A stretch of 64,000 nucleotides of DNA from Salinibacterium sp. ZJ450 (lineage in GTDB: Bacteria > Actinomycetota > Actinomycetes > Actinomycetales > Microbacteriaceae): the NCBI RefSeq assembly GCF_011751885.2, contig NZ_CP061771.1:1488001-1552000 (forward strand). Direction: 5' to 3'. The stretch's first letter is position 1; each line of letters opens with the position of its first letter. The notes under the pieces were generated by a model. That model made no database searches, was not told the DNA's origin, and saw nothing but the letters and a program-made list of their open reading frames with translations. This document shows, piece by piece, positions 8,765-18,346 of the stretch. The translations under genes were made by a program, and so were the position numbers.

Positions 8765-9256
8765 ATGACCGCGCGCGACATTCGCGTTTTCGGAGATCCC
8801 GTCCTCCGCTCCGTTTCCGACCCCGTCACCCCTGGCGACCCCAAGGCGAAGGCCCTCGTCGATGACCTGATCGACTCGGTCAAGCTGCCGGGACGCGCCG
8901 GTGTCGCCGCGTGCCAGATTGGCGTCAACCTGCGGGCGTTCAGCTACAACGTGGACGGCGAGGTCGGCTACATCCTGAACCCGGTTATCGCCGAACTCTC
9001 CGGCGAACCCGACCTGGTCGACGAGGGCTGCCTGTCGGTTCCCGGCTTCTACTTCCCCCGCCGCCGCTACCCGTACGCCAGGGTCACCGGAATCGACCTC
9101 GACGGCAAGCCGATCGAACTCGGCGGCAGCGGGCTGATGGCGCAGGCGCTGCAGCACGAGCTCGACCACCTCGACGGCCACCTGTTCATCGAGGGACTCG
9201 AGCCAGAGGAGAAGCGCGAGGCGATGCGCGCCATCCGCCAGGCGCCCTGGTACTAG
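8765..9256 (+). CDS. def: Peptide deformylase
   Basis: A 163-residue metalloenzyme that removes the N-formyl group from nascent proteins at the ribosome exit. All three family motifs are visible: GVAACQIG (residues 46-53, motif I), EGCLS (87-91, with metal ligand C89), and QHELDH (130-135, metal ligands H131 and H135, catalytic E132). Length is typical. Motif I has Cys before Gln (AACQ), where many deformylases have other residues. The ATG at 8765 lies 51 bp after the MinD-like gene and follows a weak purine stretch. The downstream 456 bp is noncoding and repeat-rich. Confidence 0.96.
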   Translation: MTARDIRVFGDPVLRSVSDPVTPGDPKAKALVDDLIDSVKLPGRAGVAACQIGVNLRAFSYNVDGEVGYILNPVIAELSGEPDLVDEGCLSVPGFYFPRRRYPYARVTGIDLDGKPIELGGSGLMAQALQHELDHLDGHLFIEGLEPEEKREAMRAIRQAPWY

Positions 9257-9336
9257 AGCGCCCCGGCGCCCGCGGCATCCGTCAGGCCACCTGCCTGACA
9301 CCCGTCGCTGCACGCCCGCGCGTGTCGCCCGCCGGA

Positions 9337-9393
9337 TGAAGTCTGCTCTTCGGCCCTTCACGCGCCCGGTTTAGGACAAAACGGCAGACCTCA
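9337..9393. repeat. 57-bp palindromic element, copy a
   Basis: The left arm TGAAGTCTGCTCTTCGGCCC and right arm (complement of TGAGGTCTGCCGTTTTGTCC) match at 14 of 20 positions around a 17-base centre, TTCACGCGCCCGGTTTA. It is the most degenerate copy of this cluster, but the total length is exactly 57 bp as in the others. Confidence 0.75.
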
Positions 9394-9440
9394 GGACGCC
9401 TAACGCGAAGCTGGCACCCAGCCGGCGACCCGACTTCGGG

Positions 9441-9497
9441 TGAGGTCTGCCATTCGGTCCTTCGCGCGCCAGGTTTAGGACGAAATGCCAGACCTCA
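9441..9497. repeat. 57-bp palindromic element, copy b
   Basis: The left arm TGAGGTCTGCCATTCGGTCC matches the complement of the right arm at 17 of 20 positions. The 17-base centre TTCGCGCGCCAGGTTTA is almost the same as in copies a and c. Confidence 0.8.
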
Positions 9498-9606
9498 GCA
9501 CACCTAGCGCGAGGCGAGATCCTACTGAAGGAAGGTCGGGGAGATTCCGGGCCGCGCGCGCGGGTCAGTTCCGCGGCGAATCCCAGCCGGCGACTCGATT
9601 TCCAGG

Positions 9607-9663
9607 TGAGGTCTGCCATTCGGTCCTTTGCGCGCGTGGTTTAGGGCCGAACGGCAGACCTCA
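9607..9663. repeat. 57-bp palindromic element, copy c
   Basis: This is the best palindrome of the family. The left arm is identical to copy b and matches the complement of its right arm at 18 of 20 positions. The centre is TTTGCGCGCGTGGTTTA. It is followed without a gap by a half element. Confidence 0.85.
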
Positions 9664-9696
9664 CGCGCCCGGTTTAGGACGAAATGGCAGACCTCA
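9664..9696. repeat. Half copy of the 57-bp element (right half)
   Basis: CGCGCCCGGTTTA plus the right arm GGACGAAATGGCAGACCTCA is joined directly to copy c. The left arm and the first four centre bases are missing. This looks like a slipped or unequal duplication. Confidence 0.7.
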
Positions 9697-9712
9697 CGAC
9701 GCCCACGCGAGG

Positions 9713-11542
<1,830 letters not shown>

Positions 11543-11636
11543 GGGGACTCCTTCGGCACCGGGGCTGGGTTGGTCTACTCTAACTTGTCTCATCTGTTGG
11601 ATGTAGTGATTCTGAGGCGTGAAACCCGAGCGTCAG

Positions 11637-11650
11637 TAGACTCTGTTCTC
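11637..11650 (+). promoter_or_regulatory. Possible -10 element before the ROK kinase
   Basis: TAGACT at 11637-11642 ends 8 bases before the GTG start. No ribosome binding site is present, so a leaderless or nearly leaderless transcript is plausible. No good -35 hexamer was found. Confidence 0.35.
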
Positions 11651-12598
11651 GTGCATGCTCTGGGAATCGACATCGGCGGAACGAAAATCGCGGGGGCCGT
11701 GGTCTCCGAGTCAGGCGAGATCATCGTCGAGCATCGGGCGCCGACCCCGGCGAACGACCCCGACGCGATCCTCGACGCCGTGGTCACCATGGTGCAGGCG
11801 CTGCGCGACGGGCATGAGGTGCAGGCGCTGGGCGTCGCCGCCGCAGGCTTCATCGACCGCACGCAGTCCACCATCTACTACGCGCCGAACATCAGCTGGC
11901 GTAACGAACCGTTCCGGGCACGGCTGCAGGAGCGGGTGAACCTGGACATCACCGTCGACAACGATGCGAACGCCGCAGGGTGGGCCGAATTCCGGTTCGG
12001 CGCCGGCAGGCACGTGCGCGACATGACGATGCTCACCATCGGAACCGGGGTCGGTGGGGCGATCGTCAGCCAAGACCGGCTGTTCCGCGGTGGTTTCGGC
12101 GCCGGCGCCGAACTCGGTCATCTCCGCGTCGTCCCCGGCGGGCTGCCCTGCGGCTGCGGGGCGCGCGGCTGCATCGAACAGTACGGCTCCGGCCGCGCCC
12201 TGCTGCGGATGGCCAACGCGATCGCCGACGCCGGCGGAATCGGCCGGGAACTGGAGCGGCTGCGGGAATCCCGCGGATCATTGACCGGGCCGGATGTCGC
12301 GACCCTCATCCTCCAGGGCGACCGGGGAGCGCTGCAGGCGCTCACCGAATTGGGCCACTGGATCGGGCAGGCCTGCGCGTCGCTCGGGGCCGTGCTCGAC
12401 CCGCAACTGTTCGTGATTGGCGGGGGAGTGGCCCAGGCCGGGTCGCTGTTGCTCGACCCGATCCGGGAGTCATACCTGGAGCATCTGCCGGCGCGCGGCT
12501 ACCACCCGGAACCCGAGTTCGCGATCGCCGACCTGGTGAACGCCGCCGGCGTGGTCGGCGCCGCCGATCTTGCCCGAGTGCACGCGTCGGCCCTGTAA
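11651..12598 (+). CDS. glk: ROK-family glucokinase
   Basis: A 315-residue sugar kinase of the ROK family, probably phosphorylating glucose to glucose-6-phosphate with ATP in the cytosol. The N-terminal phosphate-binding motif DIGGTK lies at residues 7-12, and catalytic-region residues DNDANAAG are visible. The zinc site is complete: H157 plus CGCGARGC with C167, C169 and C174. Length agrees with the roughly 315-residue actinobacterial ROK glucokinases; a related N-acylhexosamine kinase cannot be excluded. The frame is open far upstream, but GTG at 11651 gives the family N-terminus. plsC follows after 58 bp on the same strand with its own promoter-like sequence. Confidence 0.88.
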   Translation: MHALGIDIGGTKIAGAVVSESGEIIVEHRAPTPANDPDAILDAVVTMVQALRDGHEVQALGVAAAGFIDRTQSTIYYAPNISWRNEPFRARLQERVNLDITVDNDANAAGWAEFRFGAGRHVRDMTMLTIGTGVGGAIVSQDRLFRGGFGAGAELGHLRVVPGGLPCGCGARGCIEQYGSGRALLRMANAIADAGGIGRELERLRESRGSLTGPDVATLILQGDRGALQALTELGHWIGQACASLGAVLDPQLFVIGGGVAQAGSLLLDPIRESYLEHLPARGYHPEPEFAIADLVNAAGVVGAADLARVHASAL

Positions 12599-12624
12599 CC
12601 GTCCCGCACGGCTGGCGGCCGCGT

Positions 12625-12650
12625 TAGAGTGTTCGAGATCGGTCGGAAGG
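12625..12650 (+). promoter_or_regulatory. Possible plsC promoter and ribosome binding site
   Basis: TAGAGT at 12625-12630 resembles a -10 hexamer, and GGAAGG at 12645-12650 is a good ribosome binding site 6 bases before the ATG at 12657. Confidence 0.4.
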
Positions 12651-12656
12651 TAACCC

Positions 12657-13346
12657 ATGTTTTATTGGTTCATGAAGAACCTCGTGGTCGGACCTCTTCT
12701 TCTGACCGTTTTCCGGCCCTGGATCACCGGCGCCGAGCGCATCCCCAAGTCTGGTCCGGTGATCTTCGCGAGCAACCACCTGTCGTTCATTGACTCGGTG
12801 TTCCTGCCGCTGGTGCTCGACCGTCGCATCTCGTTCCTTGCCAAGAGCGATTACTTCACCGGGCGCGGGCTGAAGGGCTGGGCGACCCGACTGTTCTTCA
12901 CCGCCACCGGTCAGCTCTCCATCGACCGATCCGGTGGCAAGGCCTCCGAGGCGGCGCTCAACACCGGACTCAGCGTGCTGGCCAAGGGTGAGCAGCTGGG
13001 CATCTACCCCGAGGGCACGCGAAGCCCGGATGGCAGCATGTATCGCGGCCGCACCGGTGTTGCCCGGATGATCCTCGAGGGTCACGTGAAGGTGATCCCT
13101 GTGGCGATGATCGACACAGACAAGGTGATGCCGATCGGCACCAAGATGCCCAAGGTGCGCCGCATCGGTGTGGTGTTCGGCGAGCCGCTGGACTTCTCCC
13201 GCTACGAGGGCCTCGAGGGCGACCGGTTCATCCTGCGCTCGGTGACCGATGAGATCATGCACGAGCTGCGCAAGCTCAGCGGCCAACCGTATGTCGATGT
13301 CTACGCGTCATCCGTCAAGGAACGCGCCTCCAGCGCCCGACGCTGA
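12657..13346 (+). CDS. plsC: 1-acyl-sn-glycerol-3-phosphate acyltransferase
   Basis: A 229-residue PlsC/LPLAT-family membrane-associated acyltransferase. It transfers an acyl chain to lysophosphatidic acid to form phosphatidic acid, the precursor of membrane phospholipids. The catalytic NHxxxxD block is at residues 40-46 (H41, D46), and the substrate-binding EGTR is at 119-122. It starts at ATG 12657 after GGAAGG. Other PlsC-like proteins act on different lipid acceptors, so the exact acceptor is inferred. Downstream lies a GC-rich hairpin and then the DAHP synthase gene. Confidence 0.9.
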   Translation: MFYWFMKNLVVGPLLLTVFRPWITGAERIPKSGPVIFASNHLSFIDSVFLPLVLDRRISFLAKSDYFTGRGLKGWATRLFFTATGQLSIDRSGGKASEAALNTGLSVLAKGEQLGIYPEGTRSPDGSMYRGRTGVARMILEGHVKVIPVAMIDTDKVMPIGTKMPKVRRIGVVFGEPLDFSRYEGLEGDRFILRSVTDEIMHELRKLSGQPYVDVYASSVKERASSARR

Positions 13347-13372
13347 CGGATTTCACCCCCAACTCGCTCGGC

Positions 13373-13402
13373 TAGGCTGGCTGCGGGCGTGTCACGCCCG
13401 CA
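13373..13402 (+). promoter_or_regulatory. Promoter-like -10 and strong hairpin before aroG
   Basis: TAGGCT at 13373-13378 resembles a -10, with TTTCAC at 13351-13356 as a weak -35. Immediately after it, TGCGGGCGT (13382-13390) and ACGCCCGCA (13394-13402) form a perfect 9-bp stem with a 3-base loop. No T-run follows. It could be a 5' leader structure of aroG or a weak end for plsC transcripts. No aromatic-rich leader peptide is present. Confidence 0.45.
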
Positions 13403-13429
13403 TCCCATTCCGATCTGAAGGAAACACCC

Positions 13430-14800
13430 GTGGTACATCTGTCCGAACCAATAGTCATTGCCGATCCCGACGTGGTCTCCGGTCTCGACTATTGGCGGAC
13501 CCTGCCGGTGAAACAGCAGCCACAGTGGCCAGACCCGGATGCGGTCGGCGCGGCATCCGCCGAGATCGCGACCCTCCCGCCGCTGGTTTTCGCCGGTGAA
13601 GTGGATGTGCTGCGCTCTCGCATCGCGCAGGCGGCGCGTGGCGAGGCGTTCCTGCTGCAGGGCGGCGACTGCGCCGAGACCTTCGCCGGAGCGACGGCAG
13701 ACCAGATCCGCGACAGGGTGAAGACGATCCTGCAGATGGCCGTCGTGCTCACCTACGGTGCCTCGATGCCGGTCATCAAGATGGGTCGCATGGCGGGGCA
13801 GTTCGCCAAACCCCGCTCCAGCGACACCGAGACCCGCGGCGGCGTCACCCTGCCGGCCTACCGCGGCGACATCGTCAACGGCTACGACTTCACCCCGGAG
13901 TCGCGGATGGCAGACCCGAATCGGCTGGTGCAGGGTTACCACACCGCCGCGTCGACGCTGAACCTGATTCGCGCGTTCACCCAGGGCGGCTTCGCCGACC
14001 TGCGCCAGGTGCACAGCTGGAACAAGGGTTTCGCCGAGAACCCGGCCAACCGCCGTTACGAGGGTCTTGCCGGTGAGATCGACCGTGCCGTCAAGTTCAT
14101 GGAGGCGGCAGGCGCCGACTTCGACGAGCTGAGGCGGGTGGAGTTCTACTCCAGCCACGAGGGCCTGCTGATGGACTACGAGCGCCCGATGACCCGGATT
14201 GACTCTCGCACCGGCACGCCGTACAACACGTCGGCCCACTTCCTCTGGATCGGGGAGCGCACCCGCGAGCTGGACGGCGCGCACATCGACTTCTTCTCGC
14301 GACTGCGGAACCCGATCGGGGTCAAGCTCGGCCCGAGCGCGACCGCCGAGACGATGAAGCAGCTGGTGGACAAGCTCGACCCGAACCGTGAACCCGGGCG
14401 GCTCACCTTCATCACCCGCATGGGCGCCGGGCAGATTCGCGATGCCCTGCCGCCGCTGCTCGAGGCGTCGAAGGAGCTGGAGTCCACCCCGCTGTGGATC
14501 ACCGACCCGATGCACGGCAACGGTTTTACCACGCCGACCGGCTACAAGACCCGCCGCTTCGATGACGTGGTCGACGAGGTGAAGGGCTTCTTCGAGGCCC
14601 ACCGCGCCGTCGGCACCCATCCCGGCGGCATCCACGTGGAGCTCACCGGCGACGACGTCACCGAGTGCCTCGGCGGGTCTGAGCAGATCGATGAGGCCAC
14701 CCTGGCCACCCGGTACGAGTCGCTCTGCGACCCGCGCCTGAACCACATGCAGTCGCTCGAGCTGGCGTTCCTGGTGGCCGAAGAGCTCTCCGCCCGCTAG
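13430..14800 (+). CDS. aroG: Class II 3-deoxy-7-phosphoheptulonate synthase (DAHP synthase)
   Basis: A 456-residue type II DAHP synthase, the first enzyme of the shikimate pathway, condensing phosphoenolpyruvate and erythrose-4-phosphate. Visible family features are QQPQWPDP near the N-terminus, QGGDCAETF (Q77-F85, with the metal-binding C81), and GGIHVELTGDDVTECLGG (E404 region) near the C-terminus. Type II enzymes are usually feedback-regulated by aromatic amino acids and may partner with chorismate mutase; no mutase is in the window. GTG at 13430 follows GAAGGAAA. The 3' end overlaps the convergent MFS gene by three bases, sharing the palindrome CTAG as both stops. Its position near pknL matches the mycobacterial locus. 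Confidence 0.96.
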   Translation: MVHLSEPIVIADPDVVSGLDYWRTLPVKQQPQWPDPDAVGAASAEIATLPPLVFAGEVDVLRSRIAQAARGEAFLLQGGDCAETFAGATADQIRDRVKTILQMAVVLTYGASMPVIKMGRMAGQFAKPRSSDTETRGGVTLPAYRGDIVNGYDFTPESRMADPNRLVQGYHTAASTLNLIRAFTQGGFADLRQVHSWNKGFAENPANRRYEGLAGEIDRAVKFMEAAGADFDELRRVEFYSSHEGLLMDYERPMTRIDSRTGTPYNTSAHFLWIGERTRELDGAHIDFFSRLRNPIGVKLGPSATAETMKQLVDKLDPNREPGRLTFITRMGAGQIRDALPPLLEASKELESTPLWITDPMHGNGFTTPTGYKTRRFDDVVDEVKGFFEAHRAVGTHPGGIHVELTGDDVTECLGGSEQIDEATLATRYESLCDPRLNHMQSLELAFLVAEELSAR

Positions 14801-16329
14801 CCCGCGCTCTGCACAGGGGTGGTCCCGGTCTGTACCGGGACCATTCCTGTGTGCACCGGGATGCTCGCGGTGTGCTCGTACTGCCGTTCCCGTCGCGGGA
14901 TGAACAGGGCGAGCAGCACGCCGGACAGCGCCACCCCGGCGGCCACGAAGAAGATCGTGTGGAACGCCTGTGCGGTGGGCAGCGGCCCATCCGCGCCCGG
15001 CATGGTCTGCGTGGCGAGGATGATGCCGATCAGGGTGGCGGATGTCGTGGACCCCAGTGTGCGCATCACCGAGTTCAGGCCGTTCGCCGCGGCCGTCTCG
15101 GTTGGTGGCACCGAGTGCATGATCAGCGTGGGCAGCGCCGAGTACGCGAAGCCGGTGCCGGCGCCGACGATCGTCGACAGCAGCAGCACCTGCCATACCT
15201 CGTTCATCAGCAGGAAGCCCAGCCCGAACGCGCAGGCGATGATCGCACTACCGAGGATCAGACTGACGCGCGGTCCCTTCGTCGCCGACAGGCGCGCGGC
15301 CAGTGGCGAGACCAGGAACATCACCAAGCCGCCCGGCATCAGGCAAAGACTGGTGGTGATGAGCGACTGACCGAGGCCCACCCCACCGGTGGTGGGGGAC
15401 TCGAGCAGCACGGGCAACGCCGCAGAGGTGACGAAGAAGGCGAAACCCACCGAGATCGACGCGAGGTTGGTGAACAGCACCGGCCGCCTGGCCGTGACCC
15501 GCAGGTCGACGAGCGGGTCGGTGCGCCGCAGCTCGTAGAAGCCCCAGAGCACCAGGACCACGACCCCGCCGATCAGGATGCTGAGCGTCACCGGGCTGGT
15601 CCAGCCCCACTCCGTGCCCTTGGACACCGCCAGCAGCACCGCGGTCAGACCGATTGCCAGCCCGACCGCTCCCGCGTAGTCGAAACTGCCGCCGGTGCGC
15701 AGGGTGCTGACCGGGATGATGCTGAGCACCAGCACGAAGCTGCCGGCACCGAGCAGCGCGGCCAGCCAGAACAGCAGGTGCCAGTCGAAATTCTGCGCGA
15801 TCACCGCGGCCAGCGGCAGCCCCACCGCGCCGCCCACTCCAAGGGTGGCACTGACCAGCGCCACCGCCCCCGCCAGGTTCTTCGGGTGGATCACATCACG
15901 CAGCACGCTGATGCCGAGGGCGATCACGCCGAGCGAGATTCCCTGCAGGATGCGGCCGATCAGCATCGGAATCAGCGTGACGGACAGCGCAGAGATCAGC
16001 GACCCCATCACCAGGATGCCGAGCAGCACCAGCACCATCCGGCGTTTGCCGTACATGTCGCCGAGGCGCCCGCTGATCGGGGTGGAGATCGCGGCGGCAA
16101 GCAACGTGGAGCTGAGCACCCACTGGGCATCGGCCGAGGTGGTGTCGAGCAGCTCAGGCAGGTGCGGGATGACCGGCACCACCAGGGTCTGCATGAACGC
16201 GGCGACGAGACCGGCCGCCGCCAGCACGGCGATCATGGCCCGATCGCTGGGGCGGCGGGTCAGCCTGCGCCGTTCGGCGTCGGTCAGCACGGATGTCGAC
16301 GGCGCGAGCTCAGGCGATGACGCGGACAT
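14797..16329 (-). CDS. MFS transporter, DHA2-type drug/H+ antiporter
   Basis: A 510-residue major facilitator with about 14 predicted membrane segments, the DHA2 (EmrB/QacA-like) arrangement. Motif A appears as GRLGDMYGKRRM after the second helix. It probably exports toxic or aromatic compounds by proton antiport; the substrate is unknown. The C-terminal tail ends in a short repeated pattern (PVHTGM-PVQTGT-PVQSAG) of three imperfect 7-residue units, also visible as DNA repeats near 14810-14870. It lies 22 bp downstream of pknL on the same strand, so it is probably in the kinase operon. An MFS gene in this position is not part of the mycobacterial arrangement as I know it. Confidence 0.88.
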   Translation of the reverse strand: MSASSPELAPSTSVLTDAERRRLTRRPSDRAMIAVLAAAGLVAAFMQTLVVPVIPHLPELLDTTSADAQWVLSSTLLAAAISTPISGRLGDMYGKRRMVLVLLGILVMGSLISALSVTLIPMLIGRILQGISLGVIALGISVLRDVIHPKNLAGAVALVSATLGVGGAVGLPLAAVIAQNFDWHLLFWLAALLGAGSFVLVLSIIPVSTLRTGGSFDYAGAVGLAIGLTAVLLAVSKGTEWGWTSPVTLSILIGGVVVLVLWGFYELRRTDPLVDLRVTARRPVLFTNLASISVGFAFFVTSAALPVLLESPTTGGVGLGQSLITTSLCLMPGGLVMFLVSPLAARLSATKGPRVSLILGSAIIACAFGLGFLLMNEVWQVLLLSTIVGAGTGFAYSALPTLIMHSVPPTETAAANGLNSVMRTLGSTTSATLIGIILATQTMPGADGPLPTAQAFHTIFFVAAGVALSGVLLALFIPRRERQYEHTASIPVHTGMVPVQTGTTPVQSAG

Positions 16330-16351
16330 GCGAATGAGTCGGTCTCCTGGG

Positions 16352-18280
16352 TCAGTCGAACGGGTTGACGAAACGCACAGACACCGTCGAGCCCTTGTCG
16401 ACGGAGTCGCCGCCTGGTGGGTCGGTGCCCTCCACCTCGAAGCCGCCCGGCAGCGCGTCGGCGATCCGGTTGTAGCTCAGCTCGAATCCGGCGTCCTGCA
16501 AGACCTTGCGCGCCTCGCCCCAGGTCATTCCGACGACGTTCGGGACCTTCACCTGCGGCAGGCCGCTGGAGGTGATCAGGGTGAGCTCGCTGCCGGGGGT
16601 AACCGGGGCGTCATTCCGGGGCTGGGCGCGGATGACCAGGTCGCGGTCGATCGACTCGCTGGCCTCGGTGCCGCCGACCGTCGCGGTGAGCTCGACGGCG
16701 GCCAGGGTGGCGATGGCCTCGTCGACCGACTGGCCGGAGACATCCGGAATCGGTCCCTTCGAGACGACCAGGGTGATCGGCTGCAGCTCGCCGTACTCGG
16801 GATTGGCGGCGATGCTCGCCCCGTCGGCGCCGAGCACGTCGAGCACCTGACCTGCCGCCGAATCGGTGAACTGGTATGTCGACCCTGCGTAGGTGAACTC
16901 GCCGTCGATCTCGGCCTTGGCGTCCTCCTCCATCGTGCCGACCAGGGCGGGCAACGGCATCGGCTTGGGGCCGGTGGACAGCAACAGGGTCACCGCGCTA
17001 CCGCGGTTCAGGGTGGCACCCACCTCAGGGGTTGACCCGGCGACGAGGCCGACGGCAACGGTGGGGGAGTCGATTGATCCGGATGGCTCGGCCACCTCGA
17101 GCCCCAGCTCAGTGAGCGCCTGGGTGGCCTCCTCCGGTGAAACGTTCAGGATGGAATCCGGCACTCTCACCTGCGAACCGGGGCCGGCACCGAAGTACCA
17201 GCCGGCGCCGCCCGCGACAGCGGCGAGCAGCAGCACAACAGCGAACAGCCACCAGCCCTTCTTGCGACGCTTGCGCGATGACACCGCGAGGGTTGAGGCG
17301 CTGTCGGTCGCCACCGGGCCGGTGGGCTGACGCGTGGTCTGGCCGATCACCTGGGTCTCGGCATCCGGGTTCGCCGCGACGAGCGGGGCAAGCACCAGGG
17401 TCTTTTGGGTGGCGGTGGCGCCGGTGGGCAGCGCGGACTGCAGCGACTGTGCCGTATCGCGCACCTGCTCGAGCATCTCCCGGGCGTCGCGCGGGCGCTC
17501 CTCCGGGTCGCGGGCGGTGGCCCAGAGCACGATCTCGTCGAGTTCGGCGGGTACCTTCGGGTTCTTCGAACTCGGCGACGGAACAGAGTCGTTGGCGTGC
17601 TGGTAGGCGATCTGCATCGGCTGCTCACCCTTGAACGGCTGCTCGCCGGTGAGCATCTCGTACAGCATGATGCCGACCGCGTAGATGTCGCTGCGGGTGT
17701 CTGCCACGCCCCGGGTCACCAGTTCGGGCGACAAGTAGGCGATAGTGCCGAGCAGCGCCGCGCCGGTGGCGGTGTTATTGCTGGCCGCTCGGGCAAGGCC
17801 GAAGTCGCCGATCTTGATGCGGCCGTCGTCGGCGAGCAGCACGTTCTCGGGCTTCAGGTCGCGGTGCACGATGCCGGCCTTGTGCGCCGCGGCAAGACCG
17901 GAGAGCACCGCCTCCATGATGTCCATGGTCTGCTCTGAGGTGAGGCTGCCGTACTCGTCGAGCAGGTCACGCAGGGTGATGCCCGGCAGGTACTCCATCA
18001 CCAGGTATGCCGAGTCGCTGTCCTGGCCCTGGTCGAACACGTTCACCACGTTGGGGTGCGCCAGGCGGGCGGCCGAGCGGGCCTCCTGGATGAAGCGTTC
18101 CTTGAACTGGGTGTCGTCGGCGAGGTGCGGGTGCATGATCTTCACCGCCACTAGCCGATCCAGACGCAGATCGGTGGCGAGGTAGACGGTGGCCATTCCG
18201 CCGCGCGCAATGCGTGATCGAACCTGATATCTGCCGTCGATAAGACGGCCAATCATCGGGTCGGTCAGATTCGTGCTCAC
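16352..18280 (-). CDS. pknL: PknL-type serine/threonine kinase with four PASTA domains
   Basis: A 642-residue Hanks-type receptor kinase. The kinase domain (about 18-275) has the Gly-rich loop ARGGMATVY, catalytic lysine K47, HRDLKPEN (139-146) and DFG (159-161). A juxtamembrane linker leads to one membrane helix (about 342-363), then four extracellular PASTA repeats (about 371-437, 438-512, 513-575 and 578-642) that in this family bind muropeptides or lipid II. It likely senses wall state and phosphorylates wall and division proteins. Its neighbours (aroG, a Rv2175c-like gene, a prenyl synthase) identify it as the PknL position; the M. tuberculosis PknL lacks PASTA repeats. The start is GTG at 18280. 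Confidence 0.92.
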   Translation of the reverse strand: MSTNLTDPMIGRLIDGRYQVRSRIARGGMATVYLATDLRLDRLVAVKIMHPHLADDTQFKERFIQEARSAARLAHPNVVNVFDQGQDSDSAYLVMEYLPGITLRDLLDEYGSLTSEQTMDIMEAVLSGLAAAHKAGIVHRDLKPENVLLADDGRIKIGDFGLARAASNNTATGAALLGTIAYLSPELVTRGVADTRSDIYAVGIMLYEMLTGEQPFKGEQPMQIAYQHANDSVPSPSSKNPKVPAELDEIVLWATARDPEERPRDAREMLEQVRDTAQSLQSALPTGATATQKTLVLAPLVAANPDAETQVIGQTTRQPTGPVATDSASTLAVSSRKRRKKGWWLFAVVLLLAAVAGGAGWYFGAGPGSQVRVPDSILNVSPEEATQALTELGLEVAEPSGSIDSPTVAVGLVAGSTPEVGATLNRGSAVTLLLSTGPKPMPLPALVGTMEEDAKAEIDGEFTYAGSTYQFTDSAAGQVLDVLGADGASIAANPEYGELQPITLVVSKGPIPDVSGQSVDEAIATLAAVELTATVGGTEASESIDRDLVIRAQPRNDAPVTPGSELTLITSSGLPQVKVPNVVGMTWGEARKVLQDAGFELSYNRIADALPGGFEVEGTDPPGGDSVDKGSTVSVRFVNPFD

Positions 18281-18346
18281 TCGTCGAGTCTAGGGTCGGC
18301 CACCTGATGATTCCGGCAACAACGCCGGTGGCCCTCCAGAGTTGTG

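Larger units (their letters stand above)
9257..9712. other. Noncoding gap holding a cluster of palindromic repeats
   Basis: This 456-bp stretch lies between the convergent ends of def and the acyl-CoA ligase. It holds three full 57-bp palindromic elements and one half element, described separately. Short open frames here are made of repeat sequence and have no ribosome binding sites. The flanks of the elements also repeat: CAGCCGGCGACYCGAYTTC occurs before the second and third copies, and an ACCTAGCGCGAGGC-like block follows each copy. Confidence 0.75.

Noticed and set aside
9337-9696. Repeats with spacers resembling a short CRISPR array.
   Set aside because: The repeats are 57-bp palindromes with unequal spacing (104 and 166 bp) and the spacers are themselves related. 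No cas genes are present, and the same element occurs singly elsewhere.
13347-13429. An amino-acid attenuator with a leader peptide upstream of aroG.
   Set aside because: No short frame rich in aromatic codons is present; there is only one GC-rich hairpin without a T-run. The trpD leader is likewise too short.
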